Positions 1 through 7,173 are shown, numbered from the stretch's first letter. The stretch is DNA of 8,435 bases from Demequinaceae bacterium UBA4004 (GCA_002384765.1 DGBM01000096.1:1-8435); one strand, 5' to 3'. The notes: generated from the letters alone by a model not told the origin. Program-made: numbers and translations.

Positions 1-58
1 CTCGACGGAGACGACGACCGCTCCCGCGCCTAACACCGGCGAGAGTGTCCGTGGCTAA
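1..58 (+). CDS. Possible C-terminal end of an upstream gene, frame uncertain
   Basis: Two + frames are open from the window edge. Frame 2 runs to TAA at 56-58 and would encode a Thr/Ala/Pro-rich tail ending in GESVRG. Frame 1 runs to TAA at 31-33 and would end in DDDRSRA. Both have GC-rich third positions, so base composition cannot decide between them. If frame 2 is right, the stop lies 9 bases before the next ATG, suggesting an operon with the ATPase. Either frame could be chance, because the piece is so short. Confidence 0.22.
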   Translation, partial: STETTTAPAPNTGESVRG

Positions 59-61
59 GGT
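56..61 (+). promoter_or_regulatory. Candidate leaderless -10 box TAAGGT before the DUF853 gene
   Basis: TAAGGT fits the TAnnnT form of an actinobacterial -10 element and ends 6 bases before ATG 68, the spacing expected if transcription starts at the A of the start codon. No convincing -35 is seen. The same stretch contains AAGG at 57-60, 7 bases before the ATG, which could instead act as a Shine-Dalgarno. The sequence does not decide between the two. Confidence 0.35.
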
Positions 62-67
62 ACGGAT

Positions 68-1645
68 ATGGCTGGCGCAGATCCGATGACCGACCCCGAC
101 TCCCCCGAGTACGCCGCCCACGTGGCCGACGGCTACGCCTTCGAGGGCGAGGCGATCGCCATCGGCGCGCTCGTGCAAGGCGAGGAGGCGACCGAGACGG
201 CACAGGTGCGGCTGCCCCTCAAGATGATGAACCGCCACGGGCTCATCGCCGGGGCGACTGGAACCGGCAAGACGCGCACCCTGCAAGTGTTCGCGGAGTC
301 CCTGTCGGATGCGGGGGTGCCCGTGTTCGTGACGGACATCAAGGGCGACCTGTCCGGCATGGCCCTCGAGGGCGAACAGAAGGACTTCATCGACAAGCGC
401 GCCGCCGACATCGGCCAGGAGTGGGCACCGAAGGCATACCCGCTGGAGTTCTACGCGTTGGGCGGCATCGGCAAGGGGGTGCCGCTGCGCACCACCGTGA
501 CGGACTTCGGCCCACTGCTGATGTCCAAGGTGTTGGGCCTCACCGACGTGCAGGAGTCGGCGATGGGGCTGATCTTCCATTGGGCCGACACGAACGGGCT
601 GGCGTTGCTCGACCTCAAGGATTTGCGCGCCGTGATCCAGTTCCTGGGCTCGGACGAGGGCAAGCCGGAACTGAAGGACATCGGCGGCGTCTCGTCGTCG
701 ACAGCGGGCGTGCTGCTGCGCGAGATCGCCAACCTCCAGGCGCAAGGCGCCGACGACTTCTTTGGTGAGCCCGCCTTCAACACGATGGACCTGCTCAAGA
801 CGGCCCCCGACGGACGCGGCATCATCTCGTGCCTCGAGCTCCCCGACCTCCAGGACCGCCCCCACCTGTTCTCCACGTTCATCATGTGGCTGTTGGCCGA
901 CCTCTTTGCCGACCTTCCCGAGGTGGGAGACCCCGACAAGCCTCGCCTGGTGTTCTTCTTTGACGAGGCGCACCTGCTGTTCACGGACGCGTCCAAGGAC
1001 TTCCTCACCCAGGTCACCCAGACCGTGCGCCTGATTCGCTCCAAGGGCGTCGGCGTGTTCTTTGTGACCCAGACCCCCAAGGACGTCCCGGCCGACGTGC
1101 TGGGCCAGTTGGGTTCGCGCGTGCAGCACGCTTTGCGCGCCTTCACCCCGGACGACGCTGCGGCCATGAAGGCGACCGCGCGGACGTTCCCTCACTCCCC
1201 TTACGACCTCGAAGAGGTGCTCACCACGATGGGGATCGGCGAGGCGGCGGTGACGGTGCTGAGTGATAGGGGTGCCCCCACCCCCGTGGCGTGGACCAGG
1301 CTGTGCGCGCCGCGCGGCTCCATGGATCCTGCGCCTGATGGAGTGATTGAGGCGGTCGTGAAGGCGAGCCCTCAGGCGGCGGCGTATGGCGAGGTGCTCG
1401 ACAGGGAGAGCGCCTACGAGAAGCTTGCGGAGAAGGCCGCGGCGCGGTCTGAGGCGGTGCAGAAGGAGGCCGAGCAGCAGGCCGAGCAGCAGGCCGACGC
1501 TCCCAAGTCCCGGTCGTCAAGGCGCGACAAGTCCGTGGTGGAGCAGGTCGTCACATCTCAGCCGGTCAAGACCTTCGCGCGTCAGGCGGGGCGCGAGGTG
1601 GGACGCCAGATCATGCGATCCCTCTTGGGGGTCCTCAAACGGTAG
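68..1645 (+). CDS. DUF853/HerA-like P-loop ATPase (YjgR family)
   Basis: A 525-residue cytoplasmic ATPase of the HerA/FtsK superfamily. Walker A is GATGTGKT at residues 62-69 and Walker B is LVFFFDEAHLLF at 294-305, with FFVTQTPKDVP at 331-341 matching the conserved strand that follows in DUF853 proteins. The length is normal for the family (E. coli YjgR is about 500 residues). Residues about 445-490 are a charged, Glu/Gln/Ala-rich, probably coiled-coil linker, and the basic end (RQAGREVGRQIMRSLLGVLKR region, 505-525) is also typical. HerA relatives are hexameric DNA translocases, but the physiological role of the YjgR branch is not established, so helicase activity is inferred. ATG 68 is chosen for its upstream TAAGG signal; an in-frame ATG at 86 is the alternative. 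Its place beside the molybdate genes looks like simple adjacency, and those genes seem to have their own promoter. Confidence 0.92.
   Translation: MAGADPMTDPDSPEYAAHVADGYAFEGEAIAIGALVQGEEATETAQVRLPLKMMNRHGLIAGATGTGKTRTLQVFAESLSDAGVPVFVTDIKGDLSGMALEGEQKDFIDKRAADIGQEWAPKAYPLEFYALGGIGKGVPLRTTVTDFGPLLMSKVLGLTDVQESAMGLIFHWADTNGLALLDLKDLRAVIQFLGSDEGKPELKDIGGVSSSTAGVLLREIANLQAQGADDFFGEPAFNTMDLLKTAPDGRGIISCLELPDLQDRPHLFSTFIMWLLADLFADLPEVGDPDKPRLVFFFDEAHLLFTDASKDFLTQVTQTVRLIRSKGVGVFFVTQTPKDVPADVLGQLGSRVQHALRAFTPDDAAAMKATARTFPHSPYDLEEVLTTMGIGEAAVTVLSDRGAPTPVAWTRLCAPRGSMDPAPDGVIEAVVKASPQAAAYGEVLDRESAYEKLAEKAAARSEAVQKEAEQQAEQQADAPKSRSSRRDKSVVEQVVTSQPVKTFARQAGREVGRQIMRSLLGVLKR
1469..1497 (+). repeat. 12-base tandem repeat (2.4 copies) in the ATPase linker
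   Basis: GCCGAGCAGCAG occurs at 1469-1480 and again at 1481-1492, followed by GCCGA. It is in frame and encodes A-E-Q-Q twice in the predicted coiled-coil linker. A unit of 12 bases allows copy-number change without a frameshift. Confidence 0.75.
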
Positions 1646-1652
1646 ATGCAGC

Positions 1653-1672
1653 ACTGCCGCATCTGCGGCGGT
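1653..1672 (+). promoter_or_regulatory. Inverted repeat between the ATPase and mop genes (operator or attenuator candidate)
   Basis: Bases 1653-1660 (ACTGCCGC) pair with 1665-1672 (GCGGCGGT) around a 4-base loop ATCT, giving eight pairs with one T-G wobble. No T-run follows, so it is a poor classical terminator. It lies directly upstream of, and touches, the TAATGT box before ATG 1685, so as DNA it would be well placed as an operator, possibly for autoregulation by the HTH-TOBE protein. That role is inferred. Confidence 0.45.
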
Positions 1673-1677
1673 AATGT
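1672..1677 (+). promoter_or_regulatory. Candidate leaderless -10 box TAATGT before the HTH-TOBE gene
   Basis: TAATGT fits TAnnnT and ends 7 bases before ATG 1685, which has no good Shine-Dalgarno. This would give the molybdate genes their own promoter and a leaderless mRNA. No clear -35 is seen; the space upstream is taken by the inverted repeat. Confidence 0.42.
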
Positions 1678-1684
1678 GTCATTC

Positions 1685-2089
1685 ATGGCGCACTTGCGGG
1701 TATCGGAGGCGGCGGCGCTCGTGGGCGTGAGTGACGACACTCTTCGCCGGTGGATCAAGTCACAAGCGATCGCGACGGCCACGGACGACGCCGGGCGCAT
1801 GACGGTGTCAGGGCAAGACCTCGCGGCGTACGCGAGTCTGTCGCAGGCGCCCGACGACCACTCGACCGTCTTGAGGTCTGCACGAAATCGCTTCGTGGGG
1901 CTCGTGACCGCGATCACGGCAGACACTGTCATGGCCCAAGTCGACATGCAGTGCGGTCCGTTTCGGGTGGTGTCCCTCATGAGCTCAGAGGCGGTGCGGG
2001 AACTCGGGCTTGAGGTGGGATCGGTGGCCACGGCCGTCGTGAAGGCGACCACCGTGATCGTCGAAACGACCCCACCCGCGGCCAGATGA
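1685..2089 (+). CDS. HTH-TOBE (Mop) molybdate-responsive regulator
   Basis: A 134-residue protein in two parts. Residues 3-50 are a MerR/excisionase-type helix-turn-helix (VSEAAALVGVSDDTLRRWI), the pattern of a small DNA-binding domain. Residues about 66-127 are a single TOBE/Mop domain (SARNRFVGLVTAI, then LGLEVGSVATAVVKATTVIVE), the fold that binds molybdate or tungstate oxyanions in molbindins, ModE and ModC. The likely job is to sense cytoplasmic molybdate and regulate the mod genes that follow. The frame also contains ATG 1646, immediately after the ATPase stop, which would add 13 residues (MQHCRICGGNVSF). I prefer 1685 because homologous proteins typically begin MAHLR/ISEAA and because a TAnnnT box is correctly spaced. 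The last codons overlap modA by ATGA. The overall family call is firm; the direction of regulation is unknown. Confidence 0.88.
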   Translation: MAHLRVSEAAALVGVSDDTLRRWIKSQAIATATDDAGRMTVSGQDLAAYASLSQAPDDHSTVLRSARNRFVGLVTAITADTVMAQVDMQCGPFRVVSLMSSEAVRELGLEVGSVATAVVKATTVIVETTPPAAR

Positions 2090-2877
2090 CCGCGCGCGTG
2101 GCCCTGCTCGCGTGCGCCGCGGCGCTCGTGCTGTCGGCGTGCGGTGGGACAGCGGATGCCTCCCCGCCCACGGTGGGTGAGATCACGGTGGCGGCGGCGA
2201 GTGATCTGCGCCCGGTATTCGAGGAGCTCGGCGAAGCCTTTGAGGCCGAGACCGGAACAAGGGTCACCTTCTCGTTCGGGTCATCGGGGCAGCTTCGCGA
2301 GCAAATCCTGGGCGGCGCGCCCTTTGATCTGTTCGCATCGGCAAACGTCGAGTTCGTGGACGACGTGATCGAGGCCGGTCGAGGCGTCGTAGCGACCAAG
2401 GCGGACTACGCGTTCGGGAGAATCGTGTTGTGGGCCCCGGCGGGCGTCGCGCTGCCCCGCTCTATCGAAGACCTGACGGCCCATCAATACCGGCGGGTGG
2501 CGATCGCGAACCCTGAGCACGCGCCGTATGGACTTGCCGCGCAGCAGGCGTTGCAGTCGGCAGGAGTCTACGAGCAGGTTCAGTCCCGGCTTGTGTACGG
2601 GGAGAACATCTCTGACACGTTCCGCATCGCCCAGTCGGGCAACGCCGACGTCGGCATGGTGGCACTGTCATTGGCCATCGCTGACGGGAGCGATTACACC
2701 GTCATCCCTGCGGACCTTCATGAACCGCTCGAGCAGGCCCTCGTGGTCACGTCGACTGGCCCTCGTGGAGAAACGGCGACCGCCTTCGCCGACATGATCG
2801 GTTCGCCAGCAGGTCGCGAGGTGATGGCCCGGTACGGGTTCGTGCTCCCCGGCGGCCCACCAGGAAAGCAAGGCTGA
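2086..2877 (+). CDS. modA: Molybdate ABC transporter substrate-binding lipoprotein ModA
   Basis: A 263-residue periplasmic-type binding protein. The N-terminus has a basic start, a hydrophobic stretch and the lipobox L-S-A-C with Cys19, so the mature protein should be lipid-anchored on the outer face of the membrane. Family marks are TVAAASDLRPVFEEL (34-48), TFSFGSSGQLREQI (61-74, with the oxyanion-binding Ser region), PFDLFASAN (79-87), YGLAAQQAL (148-156) and GENISDTFRIAQSGNADVGMVALS (172-195). The position of the E. coli ligand Tyr170 appears to be Ala here (GMVALS), as in another known ModA subgroup, so the pocket is not E. coli-like in detail. The ATG overlaps the preceding stop as ATGA and has no clear ribosome-binding site, implying translational coupling. 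It would capture molybdate, perhaps tungstate, for ModBC. Confidence 0.94.
   Translation: MTARVALLACAAALVLSACGGTADASPPTVGEITVAAASDLRPVFEELGEAFEAETGTRVTFSFGSSGQLREQILGGAPFDLFASANVEFVDDVIEAGRGVVATKADYAFGRIVLWAPAGVALPRSIEDLTAHQYRRVAIANPEHAPYGLAAQQALQSAGVYEQVQSRLVYGENISDTFRIAQSGNADVGMVALSLAIADGSDYTVIPADLHEPLEQALVVTSTGPRGETATAFADMIGSPAGREVMARYGFVLPGGPPGKQG
2870..2873 (+). promoter_or_regulatory. Shine-Dalgarno fixing the GTG start of modB
   Basis: AAGG lies 8 bases before GTG 2882, with a second purine-rich run AGGAAAG just upstream at 2862-2868. Both lie at the end of modA. No ATG start in frame fits the ModB N-terminus. Confidence 0.6.
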
Positions 2878-2881
2878 CATC

Positions 2882-3541
2882 GTGGACGACTGGTCGCCGC
2901 TGTGGCTTTCGCTGTGGGTAGCCACGTCGGCGACGCTCATCGCTGCGGTTGCAGGCATCGGCCTCGCGTACGTGCTTGCCAAGGGCCGCTTCCCTGGGCG
3001 TGGGCTTCTCGAGGCCATCGCGACGGTGCCGATTGTGTTGCCGCCGACCGTGCTGGGCTACTACCTGCTCACCGCGCTTGGCGTGAACAGCCCCATCGGC
3101 CAGGCGTGGGAGCGCTTCTTCGGCGCGCCGCTCGTGTTCACCCCGACCGCCGCCGTCATCGCAGCGTCGATCTCGGCGCTGCCCTTCGTGGTGCGCACTG
3201 GCCGCGCCGCAATCGAGGAGGTAGACCCCCGGCTCGAGGATGCAGCCCGCGTCGCCGGACACCGCGAATGGAGGGTCGCGACGCTCGTGACCGTCCCCGT
3301 GGCGCGGCGAGGGCTGCTCGCAGGGGTAGCGCTCGGGTTCGCGCGCGCGCTCGGCGACTTCGGAGCCACCGTCATGGTCGCGGGCAACATCCCCGGCCAC
3401 ACCCAGACTCTGCCCATCGCCGTCTACGACTTTGTGCAAGCAGGCGACGGCGCCGCCGCGGGAACCGGCGCCCTCATCCTCGCAGGCATCGCCGTGGTCG
3501 TCCTCCTCGCCGTCACCACCCTTTCGGCGCGTCGGATATGA
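2882..3541 (+). CDS. modB: Molybdate ABC transporter permease ModB
   Basis: A 219-residue integral membrane protein with about five to six hydrophobic segments, normal length for ModB. The binding-protein-dependent permease (EAA) motif is at about 117-146: EEVDPRLEDAARVAGHREW followed by PVARRGLLAGVALGFARALGDFGATVMVAG. The ModB/CysT-type stretch IVLPPTVLGYYLL is at about 51-63. It forms the channel that accepts molybdate from ModA and contacts ModC through the EAA loop. The start is GTG 2882, four bases after the modA stop, with AAGG at 2870-2873 eight bases upstream. Its stop overlaps the modC start as ATGA. Confidence 0.94.
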   Translation: MDDWSPLWLSLWVATSATLIAAVAGIGLAYVLAKGRFPGRGLLEAIATVPIVLPPTVLGYYLLTALGVNSPIGQAWERFFGAPLVFTPTAAVIAASISALPFVVRTGRAAIEEVDPRLEDAARVAGHREWRVATLVTVPVARRGLLAGVALGFARALGDFGATVMVAGNIPGHTQTLPIAVYDFVQAGDGAAAGTGALILAGIAVVVLLAVTTLSARRI

Positions 3542-4263
3542 CTCCGCCAGCCCTGGCCCGGCGAAGCGTCGTGGTCGACTGCACTACCAGCGTCGGCGAG
3601 TTCACGGTCTCCGCGGCCTTCGATGCGGCCAAGGGAATCACCGCGTTGTTCGGCCCCTCCGGCTCTGGCAAGAGCGTGACTCTCGCGTCGATCGCGGGTT
3701 TGCTTCGCCCACAGCGCGGCTCGATCGCGATCGGCGGCACCGTGGTTGCCGACGCCGCGGCTGGGGTACACGTGCCCACGCAAGCGCGCCGGCTCGGGAT
3801 GGTGTTCCAAGATGCGGCACTGTTGCCTCATCGCACCCCGCTCGACAACGTGGCGATCGCGATTCACGGGCAGAGCAGGAACGGCCGTCGCGACCAGGCT
3901 CGCGAGTGGCTGGGCAGGGTGCAGGCCGGTCAGCTTGCCGATACACCGACCGCGACGTTGTCTGGAGGCGAACAGCAACGCATCGCGCTCGCAAGGGCGC
4001 TGGCGGGCCACCCGGAGGTGCTGTTGCTCGACGAGCCTTTCAGCGCCCTCGATCTGCCTACTCGCAAGTCGCTGCGTCAACTGGTCCGCGACCTGGTCGA
4101 CGCCCACGGACTGACCGCGCTCATCGTCACTCACGACCTCGACGACATCGCGCACCTGGCGGACAGGGTGGTGCTCTACGAACCCGGCCGGTCCACCGTC
4201 AGCCACGACGTCGTCGGCGTCGCTCCAGAAGCGCTGCCCCGGCTGCTCGGCCTCATGACCTGA
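3538..4263 (+). CDS. modC: Molybdate ABC transporter ATPase ModC, short form without TOBE
   Basis: A 241-residue ABC ATPase with all catalytic elements: Walker A GPSGSGKS (39-46), Q-loop Gln91 (VFQDAALLPH), signature LSGGEQQR (141-148), Walker B VLLLDEP (161-167), D-loop SALD (169-172) and switch His199 (VTHD). It powers molybdate import with ModAB on the inner face of the membrane. E. coli ModC is about 350 residues and ends in a TOBE/Mop domain that binds molybdate. Here the protein stops about 40 residues after the switch His, so that regulatory domain is absent, not merely divergent. The frame is open upstream into modB, but ATG 3538 is correct: it overlaps the modB stop as ATGA and gives a standard N-terminus. 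Confidence 0.93.
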   Translation: MTPPALARRSVVVDCTTSVGEFTVSAAFDAAKGITALFGPSGSGKSVTLASIAGLLRPQRGSIAIGGTVVADAAAGVHVPTQARRLGMVFQDAALLPHRTPLDNVAIAIHGQSRNGRRDQAREWLGRVQAGQLADTPTATLSGGEQQRIALARALAGHPEVLLLDEPFSALDLPTRKSLRQLVRDLVDAHGLTALIVTHDLDDIAHLADRVVLYEPGRSTVSHDVVGVAPEALPRLLGLMT

Positions 4264-4292
4264 CCTCACGGCCCTCGCACGCCGCCGACGCT

Positions 4293-4307
4293 GCACCCGC
4301 GCGGTGC
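4293..4307 (+). terminator. Short stem-loop between convergent modC and narK (weak terminator candidate)
   Basis: GCACC at 4293-4297 pairs with GGTGC at 4303-4307 around CGCGC. It sits between the modC stop and the stop of the opposing narK gene (TAG complement at 4308-4310). No T-run follows on either strand, so termination is inferred mainly from its place in a 44-base convergent gap. Confidence 0.3.
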
Positions 4308-5675
4308 CTAGGACGGCTTCTCTGCGGCCGATCGCGCGTAGAACCACCACGCGACGACCGCGCCCACCACCGCAAGCAGGGACCACCCGACGAACAGCGC
4401 GACTGGTGGAAAGCTCGCGAGCGCGATGCCAAAGAAGAACGGACCGAAGGCCGCGATGGCCGAGGTGAAGCCGATGACCCCACCGGCCTGCCTGCGCTCA
4501 AAGATCACCGGCATCTGCTTGAACGTGCTCGCGTTGCCGACCCCTGCGAAGAAGAAGATGGCAAGCATTCCCCACAGGAAGGCCGGGAACTGGTCGGCAG
4601 AGCTGGGGTTGAGCTGCAGGGCGGTGAAGATCGACGCGCCAGCGATTCCCGCGGAGGAGATGAGCGTGACACGTGCGCCTCCGAACTTGTCGGCGACAGG
4701 ACCCGCCGCCACACGCGCGGCGGATCCCACCAACGCGCCGAGGAAGGCGTACTTGAGCGGGTCGATCCCTTCGGCCCCGAACACGTCAGAGCCGAACTGG
4801 TTCTTGATCAGCAGGCCGAAGATGGCCGCAAAGCCAGAGAAGGATCCAAAAGTGATGACGTAGAGAAGCGTCATCAGCCAGGTGTGCTTGTTGCGGAGGA
4901 TGTCGAATTGATCCCGCACGCGCGTGACCCTCACGGGAACGGATCGCAACAGGATCCAGGCGGCGATGGCGCCGATGAGTACGAGCGGCACCCAGGCGTA
5001 TCCGGCATTCTGGTAGAAGACTTCTTTGCTCGCCCCTGTGGTGTCGTCGACCACGCGTTGAGGAGCGCCGATCGCCGTGGCGAACGCACCTCCCAGGAGC
5101 ATGAAGCCCACGATCCACGGCGTCGCGAGTTGCACGATGCTGACGCCAAAGTTGCCCACGCCAGCCTGGACCCCGAGTGCGACCCCCTGCTTGGAGCGCG
5201 GGAAGAAGTAGGACGTGCTCGGCATGAAGCCGGAGAAGGCGCCGCCGCCGATGCCGGCGAAGATGCCGAGGAGCAGCAGCACGGCGTAGGGAGTGTCGGG
5301 GTTCTGGACCGCGAGCGCCCAGCCCACCAGGGGAATCAGCAGCAGCAACGTGGTGAGCGTGACGAGCTTGCGCGTGCCGATCACGGGCGGCAGGAAGGTC
5401 CATACGAGGCGCAGCAGGCCTCCCGCGAGGCCAGGCATGGCCGTCAGCCAGTAGAGCTGGCCCTTGCTGAGGTCGAAGCCGATGTCGTTAAGCACCGGCG
5501 CCAAGGCGGACACGAGGAACCATGCGATGAACGCCAGCGTGAGACTGAAGGTCGTGACCCACAGCGTCTTCCACGCCAGGCCGTGATCCCAATCGGGCGA
5601 TTCTGGGTCCCACGCGTCGAGCCAGTCGCCGCCCTGGTGTGCCGCGCTTGCCGTGTCGTCGGATGTGTTGGTCAT
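4308..5675 (-). CDS. narK: NarK2-type nitrate/nitrite transporter (MFS, NNP family)
   Basis: A 455-residue, probably 12-helix membrane transporter. The N-terminal WDPESPDW stretch (22-29) and the text around it match E. coli NarK-like (NarK2) proteins, thought to exchange nitrate for nitrite. The two nitrate-signature motifs are visible: AGVGNFGVSI (171-180) and GVGNASTFKQMP (378-389). Arg89 (GGLLRL) and Arg321 (GSAARVAAG) line up with the two nitrate-binding arginines of E. coli NarK (Arg89, Arg305). A loop at about 197-225 between helices is longer and polar. The start overlaps the stop of the upstream narK as ATGA, and AGGAG (5687-5683) lies 7 bases upstream, so it has its own strong ribosome-binding site as well as coupling. 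Assignment to exchange instead of symport is by resemblance only. Confidence 0.92.
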   Translation of the reverse strand: MTNTSDDTASAAHQGGDWLDAWDPESPDWDHGLAWKTLWVTTFSLTLAFIAWFLVSALAPVLNDIGFDLSKGQLYWLTAMPGLAGGLLRLVWTFLPPVIGTRKLVTLTTLLLLIPLVGWALAVQNPDTPYAVLLLLGIFAGIGGGAFSGFMPSTSYFFPRSKQGVALGVQAGVGNFGVSIVQLATPWIVGFMLLGGAFATAIGAPQRVVDDTTGASKEVFYQNAGYAWVPLVLIGAIAAWILLRSVPVRVTRVRDQFDILRNKHTWLMTLLYVITFGSFSGFAAIFGLLIKNQFGSDVFGAEGIDPLKYAFLGALVGSAARVAAGPVADKFGGARVTLISSAGIAGASIFTALQLNPSSADQFPAFLWGMLAIFFFAGVGNASTFKQMPVIFERRQAGGVIGFTSAIAAFGPFFFGIALASFPPVALFVGWSLLAVVGAVVAWWFYARSAAEKPS

Positions 5676-7072
5676 GAGTGGGCTCCTGCCGATCGTGTGG
5701 AAGCTGTGACCCGAGGGACAGCGGGCACAGCCTCCTCGATGTCTGTGGCGGTGGTGGTGAGTTGATCGTGCTCAAACTTGTGGGTCAGTCCAGGGCTTGC
5801 CGAGTGAAGCAGATTGACGACGGTGACGTGCATCCATACGGCGGCAACCAGGGTGAGGGCGAACAGCACGAAGAAGGTGGACTGAGGAAGGCCGGTCCAA
5901 CTGGTCGTGTAGGCGAACAGCGGCGGCAGGAAGAACCCGCCGAGTGCACCAAGGGAACCAACAAGGCCGCCCACCGCCCCCACGTCGTGCGGGAAGTATT
6001 CGGGGATGTGCTTGTACACGGCCGCCTTGCCGATGCCCATTGCGCAGCCGATGACGAACACCAGCACCGTGAAGAGCACCACTCCGACGTGCCACGGGAG
6101 CACCTCGCTCGCGGCGCCTTCGCCGTCGAGCACCACGATGTGGCCGTACGGCATCATGAGCACACCAGAGGCGACGAGCATGGTGCCAAACGTCGCGTAC
6201 ATGACGCGGCGGGCGCCGAACTTGTCGGAAATCCACCCACCCACCGGGCGCAGTAGCGAAGCGGGGAAGATGAACAGGGCGGTGAGTAGTGCGGCCTTTG
6301 ACAGCGGCACGTCGTACACGTCGACGTAGTACTTGGGCAACCAGGCCGCGAGCGCCACGTAGGCACCGAATACCACTGCGTAGTACAGGCTGAAGCGCCA
6401 GGCGCGAGCGTGCTTGAGCGGCGCGAGCAGCTCCTTGAAGGATCGCCCCCTACCTGGGGTGTGGTCGTGGTGCGGGGTACCAAACCAGGTCACGGCCGCC
6501 ATGATGACGAGCAAGATCGCGTACACCATAGGCACGGAGCGCCACCCGCCGGGAATGACGCCGAAGAGCAGTCCTCCTGCCGGCACCGCAGCGATCATCG
6601 CCGGGCCGATGAACTTGGTCACAGAGGCGCCCACATTGCCAGCACCGAATACGCCGAGCGCCATGCCCTTGCGGCCCTGCGGCCACCACGCGCTCACCCA
6701 GGCGATTCCTGCGCTGAAGGCGTTGCCCGCGAAGCCGACGAGGAAGGCGTAGACGAGTAGCACGGCGTACGACGAAGCGGTAGAGACGAGGTAGGCGGGC
6801 AGAGCAGTGAACGCCAGCATCACGACGAAGACCTTGCGGCCGCCCCACCGGTCGGCGGCGATTCCCGCCGGTAGACGCCAGATCGAGCCATTGAGGACCG
6901 CGACGGCCGTGATCCACGACAGTTGCACGTCGTTCAGGCCGAACTCGTCGCGAATCTTGATGCCGAGTACCCCGAACATCAGCCACACGGCAAACATCAG
7001 GGTGAAGCCAACGGTGGACACGGCAAGTACACGCCCACGGCCGCGCTCGGTGGACTCGGCGTCCGAACTCAT
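5672..7072 (-). CDS. narK: NarK1-type nitrate transporter (MFS, NNP family)
   Basis: A 466-residue, probably 12-helix transporter. FAVWLMFGVLGIKIRDEFGL (27-46) and SIWRLPAGIAADRWGGRK (63-80) resemble NarK1-type proteins, usually proposed to import nitrate with protons. Nitrate-signature motifs are FGAGNVGAS (142-150) and CAMGIGKAAVYKHIPEYFP (343-361). Arg66 and Arg275 (LLRPVGGW) occupy the positions of the substrate arginines. After the last helix (about residue 420) there is a polar 45-residue tail with no recognised domain. ATG 7072 is preceded by AAGGGAG (7087-7081) at 8 bases, an excellent ribosome-binding site. It is first in a two-gene transcript with the NarK2-like gene; in Paracoccus the two types are fused in one protein, while here they are separate. 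Symport is inferred from type. Confidence 0.92.
   Translation of the reverse strand: MSSDAESTERGRGRVLAVSTVGFTLMFAVWLMFGVLGIKIRDEFGLNDVQLSWITAVAVLNGSIWRLPAGIAADRWGGRKVFVVMLAFTALPAYLVSTASSYAVLLVYAFLVGFAGNAFSAGIAWVSAWWPQGRKGMALGVFGAGNVGASVTKFIGPAMIAAVPAGGLLFGVIPGGWRSVPMVYAILLVIMAAVTWFGTPHHDHTPGRGRSFKELLAPLKHARAWRFSLYYAVVFGAYVALAAWLPKYYVDVYDVPLSKAALLTALFIFPASLLRPVGGWISDKFGARRVMYATFGTMLVASGVLMMPYGHIVVLDGEGAASEVLPWHVGVVLFTVLVFVIGCAMGIGKAAVYKHIPEYFPHDVGAVGGLVGSLGALGGFFLPPLFAYTTSWTGLPQSTFFVLFALTLVAAVWMHVTVVNLLHSASPGLTHKFEHDQLTTTATDIEEAVPAVPRVTASTRSAGAHS
5683..5687 (-). promoter_or_regulatory. Shine-Dalgarno of the second narK gene
   Basis: AGGAG on the minus strand lies 7 bases before ATG 5675, inside the end of the upstream narK gene. 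It supports this start and independent ribosome loading. Confidence 0.7.
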
Positions 7073-7080
7073 CGCGGCAC

Positions 7081-7087
7081 CTCCCTT
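7081..7087 (-). promoter_or_regulatory. Shine-Dalgarno of the first narK gene
   Basis: AAGGGAG on the minus strand, 8 bases before ATG 7072. It is the strongest ribosome-binding site in the window and fixes the start. Confidence 0.75.
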
Positions 7088-7117
7088 GGTGTCGAGGCAG
7101 TGGCATCTCTGAGCCCC

Positions 7118-7145
7118 ACCATACTCATTTGCTCACATTTCGCAA
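7118..7145 (-). promoter_or_regulatory. Candidate promoter of the narK pair
   Basis: On the minus strand TTGCGA (7145-7140) and TATGGT (7123-7118) are 16 bases apart, giving a start near 7111 and a leader of about 38 bases. The same stretch carries an imperfect inverted repeat TTGC-N9-GCAA (7129-7145) that covers the -35 and most of the spacer, where a regulator could act. The match to consensus is moderate. Confidence 0.4.
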
Positions 7146-7165
7146 TATCTTCCGTGTTTAATGCT

Positions 7166-7173
7166 TCATATGA
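7166..7173. promoter_or_regulatory. Palindrome TCATATGA in the AT-rich divergent region
   Basis: A perfect 8-base palindrome in the AT-rich stretch 7121-7180, which stands out in GC-rich DNA. TATGAT at 7169-7174 could also be a + strand -10 for the Crp/Fnr gene, though no -35 is clear. It does not match the FNR consensus TTGAT-N4-ATCAA. The whole gap 7073-7250 holds no gene. Confidence 0.3.

Noticed and set aside
451..1167. A 238-codon minus-strand frame opposite the DUF853 gene
   Set aside because: Ser/Arg/Pro-rich shadow translation with no family features, opposite an intact ATPase.
1646..1684. ATG 1646 as start of the HTH-TOBE protein
   Set aside because: It would add 13 residues not expected in the family and place the inverted repeat in coding sequence. 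It is kept only as an alternative.
2902..3537. A long N-terminal extension of ModC through the modB region
   Set aside because: The frame is merely open. The extension is Arg/His-rich and overlaps ModB, while ATG 3538 gives a standard ModC with ATGA coupling.
3424..4386. A 320-codon minus-strand open frame opposite modB/modC
   Set aside because: Composition is Arg-rich with no motifs, and the + strand carries intact ModB and ModC with all catalytic residues.
3432..5765. A 777-codon open frame on the + strand across modC and the antisense of narK
   Set aside because: It is a GC-driven shadow: it lies over two clearly recognisable genes, its translation is Arg/Asp/Glu/Gly-rich low complexity, and no domain is visible.
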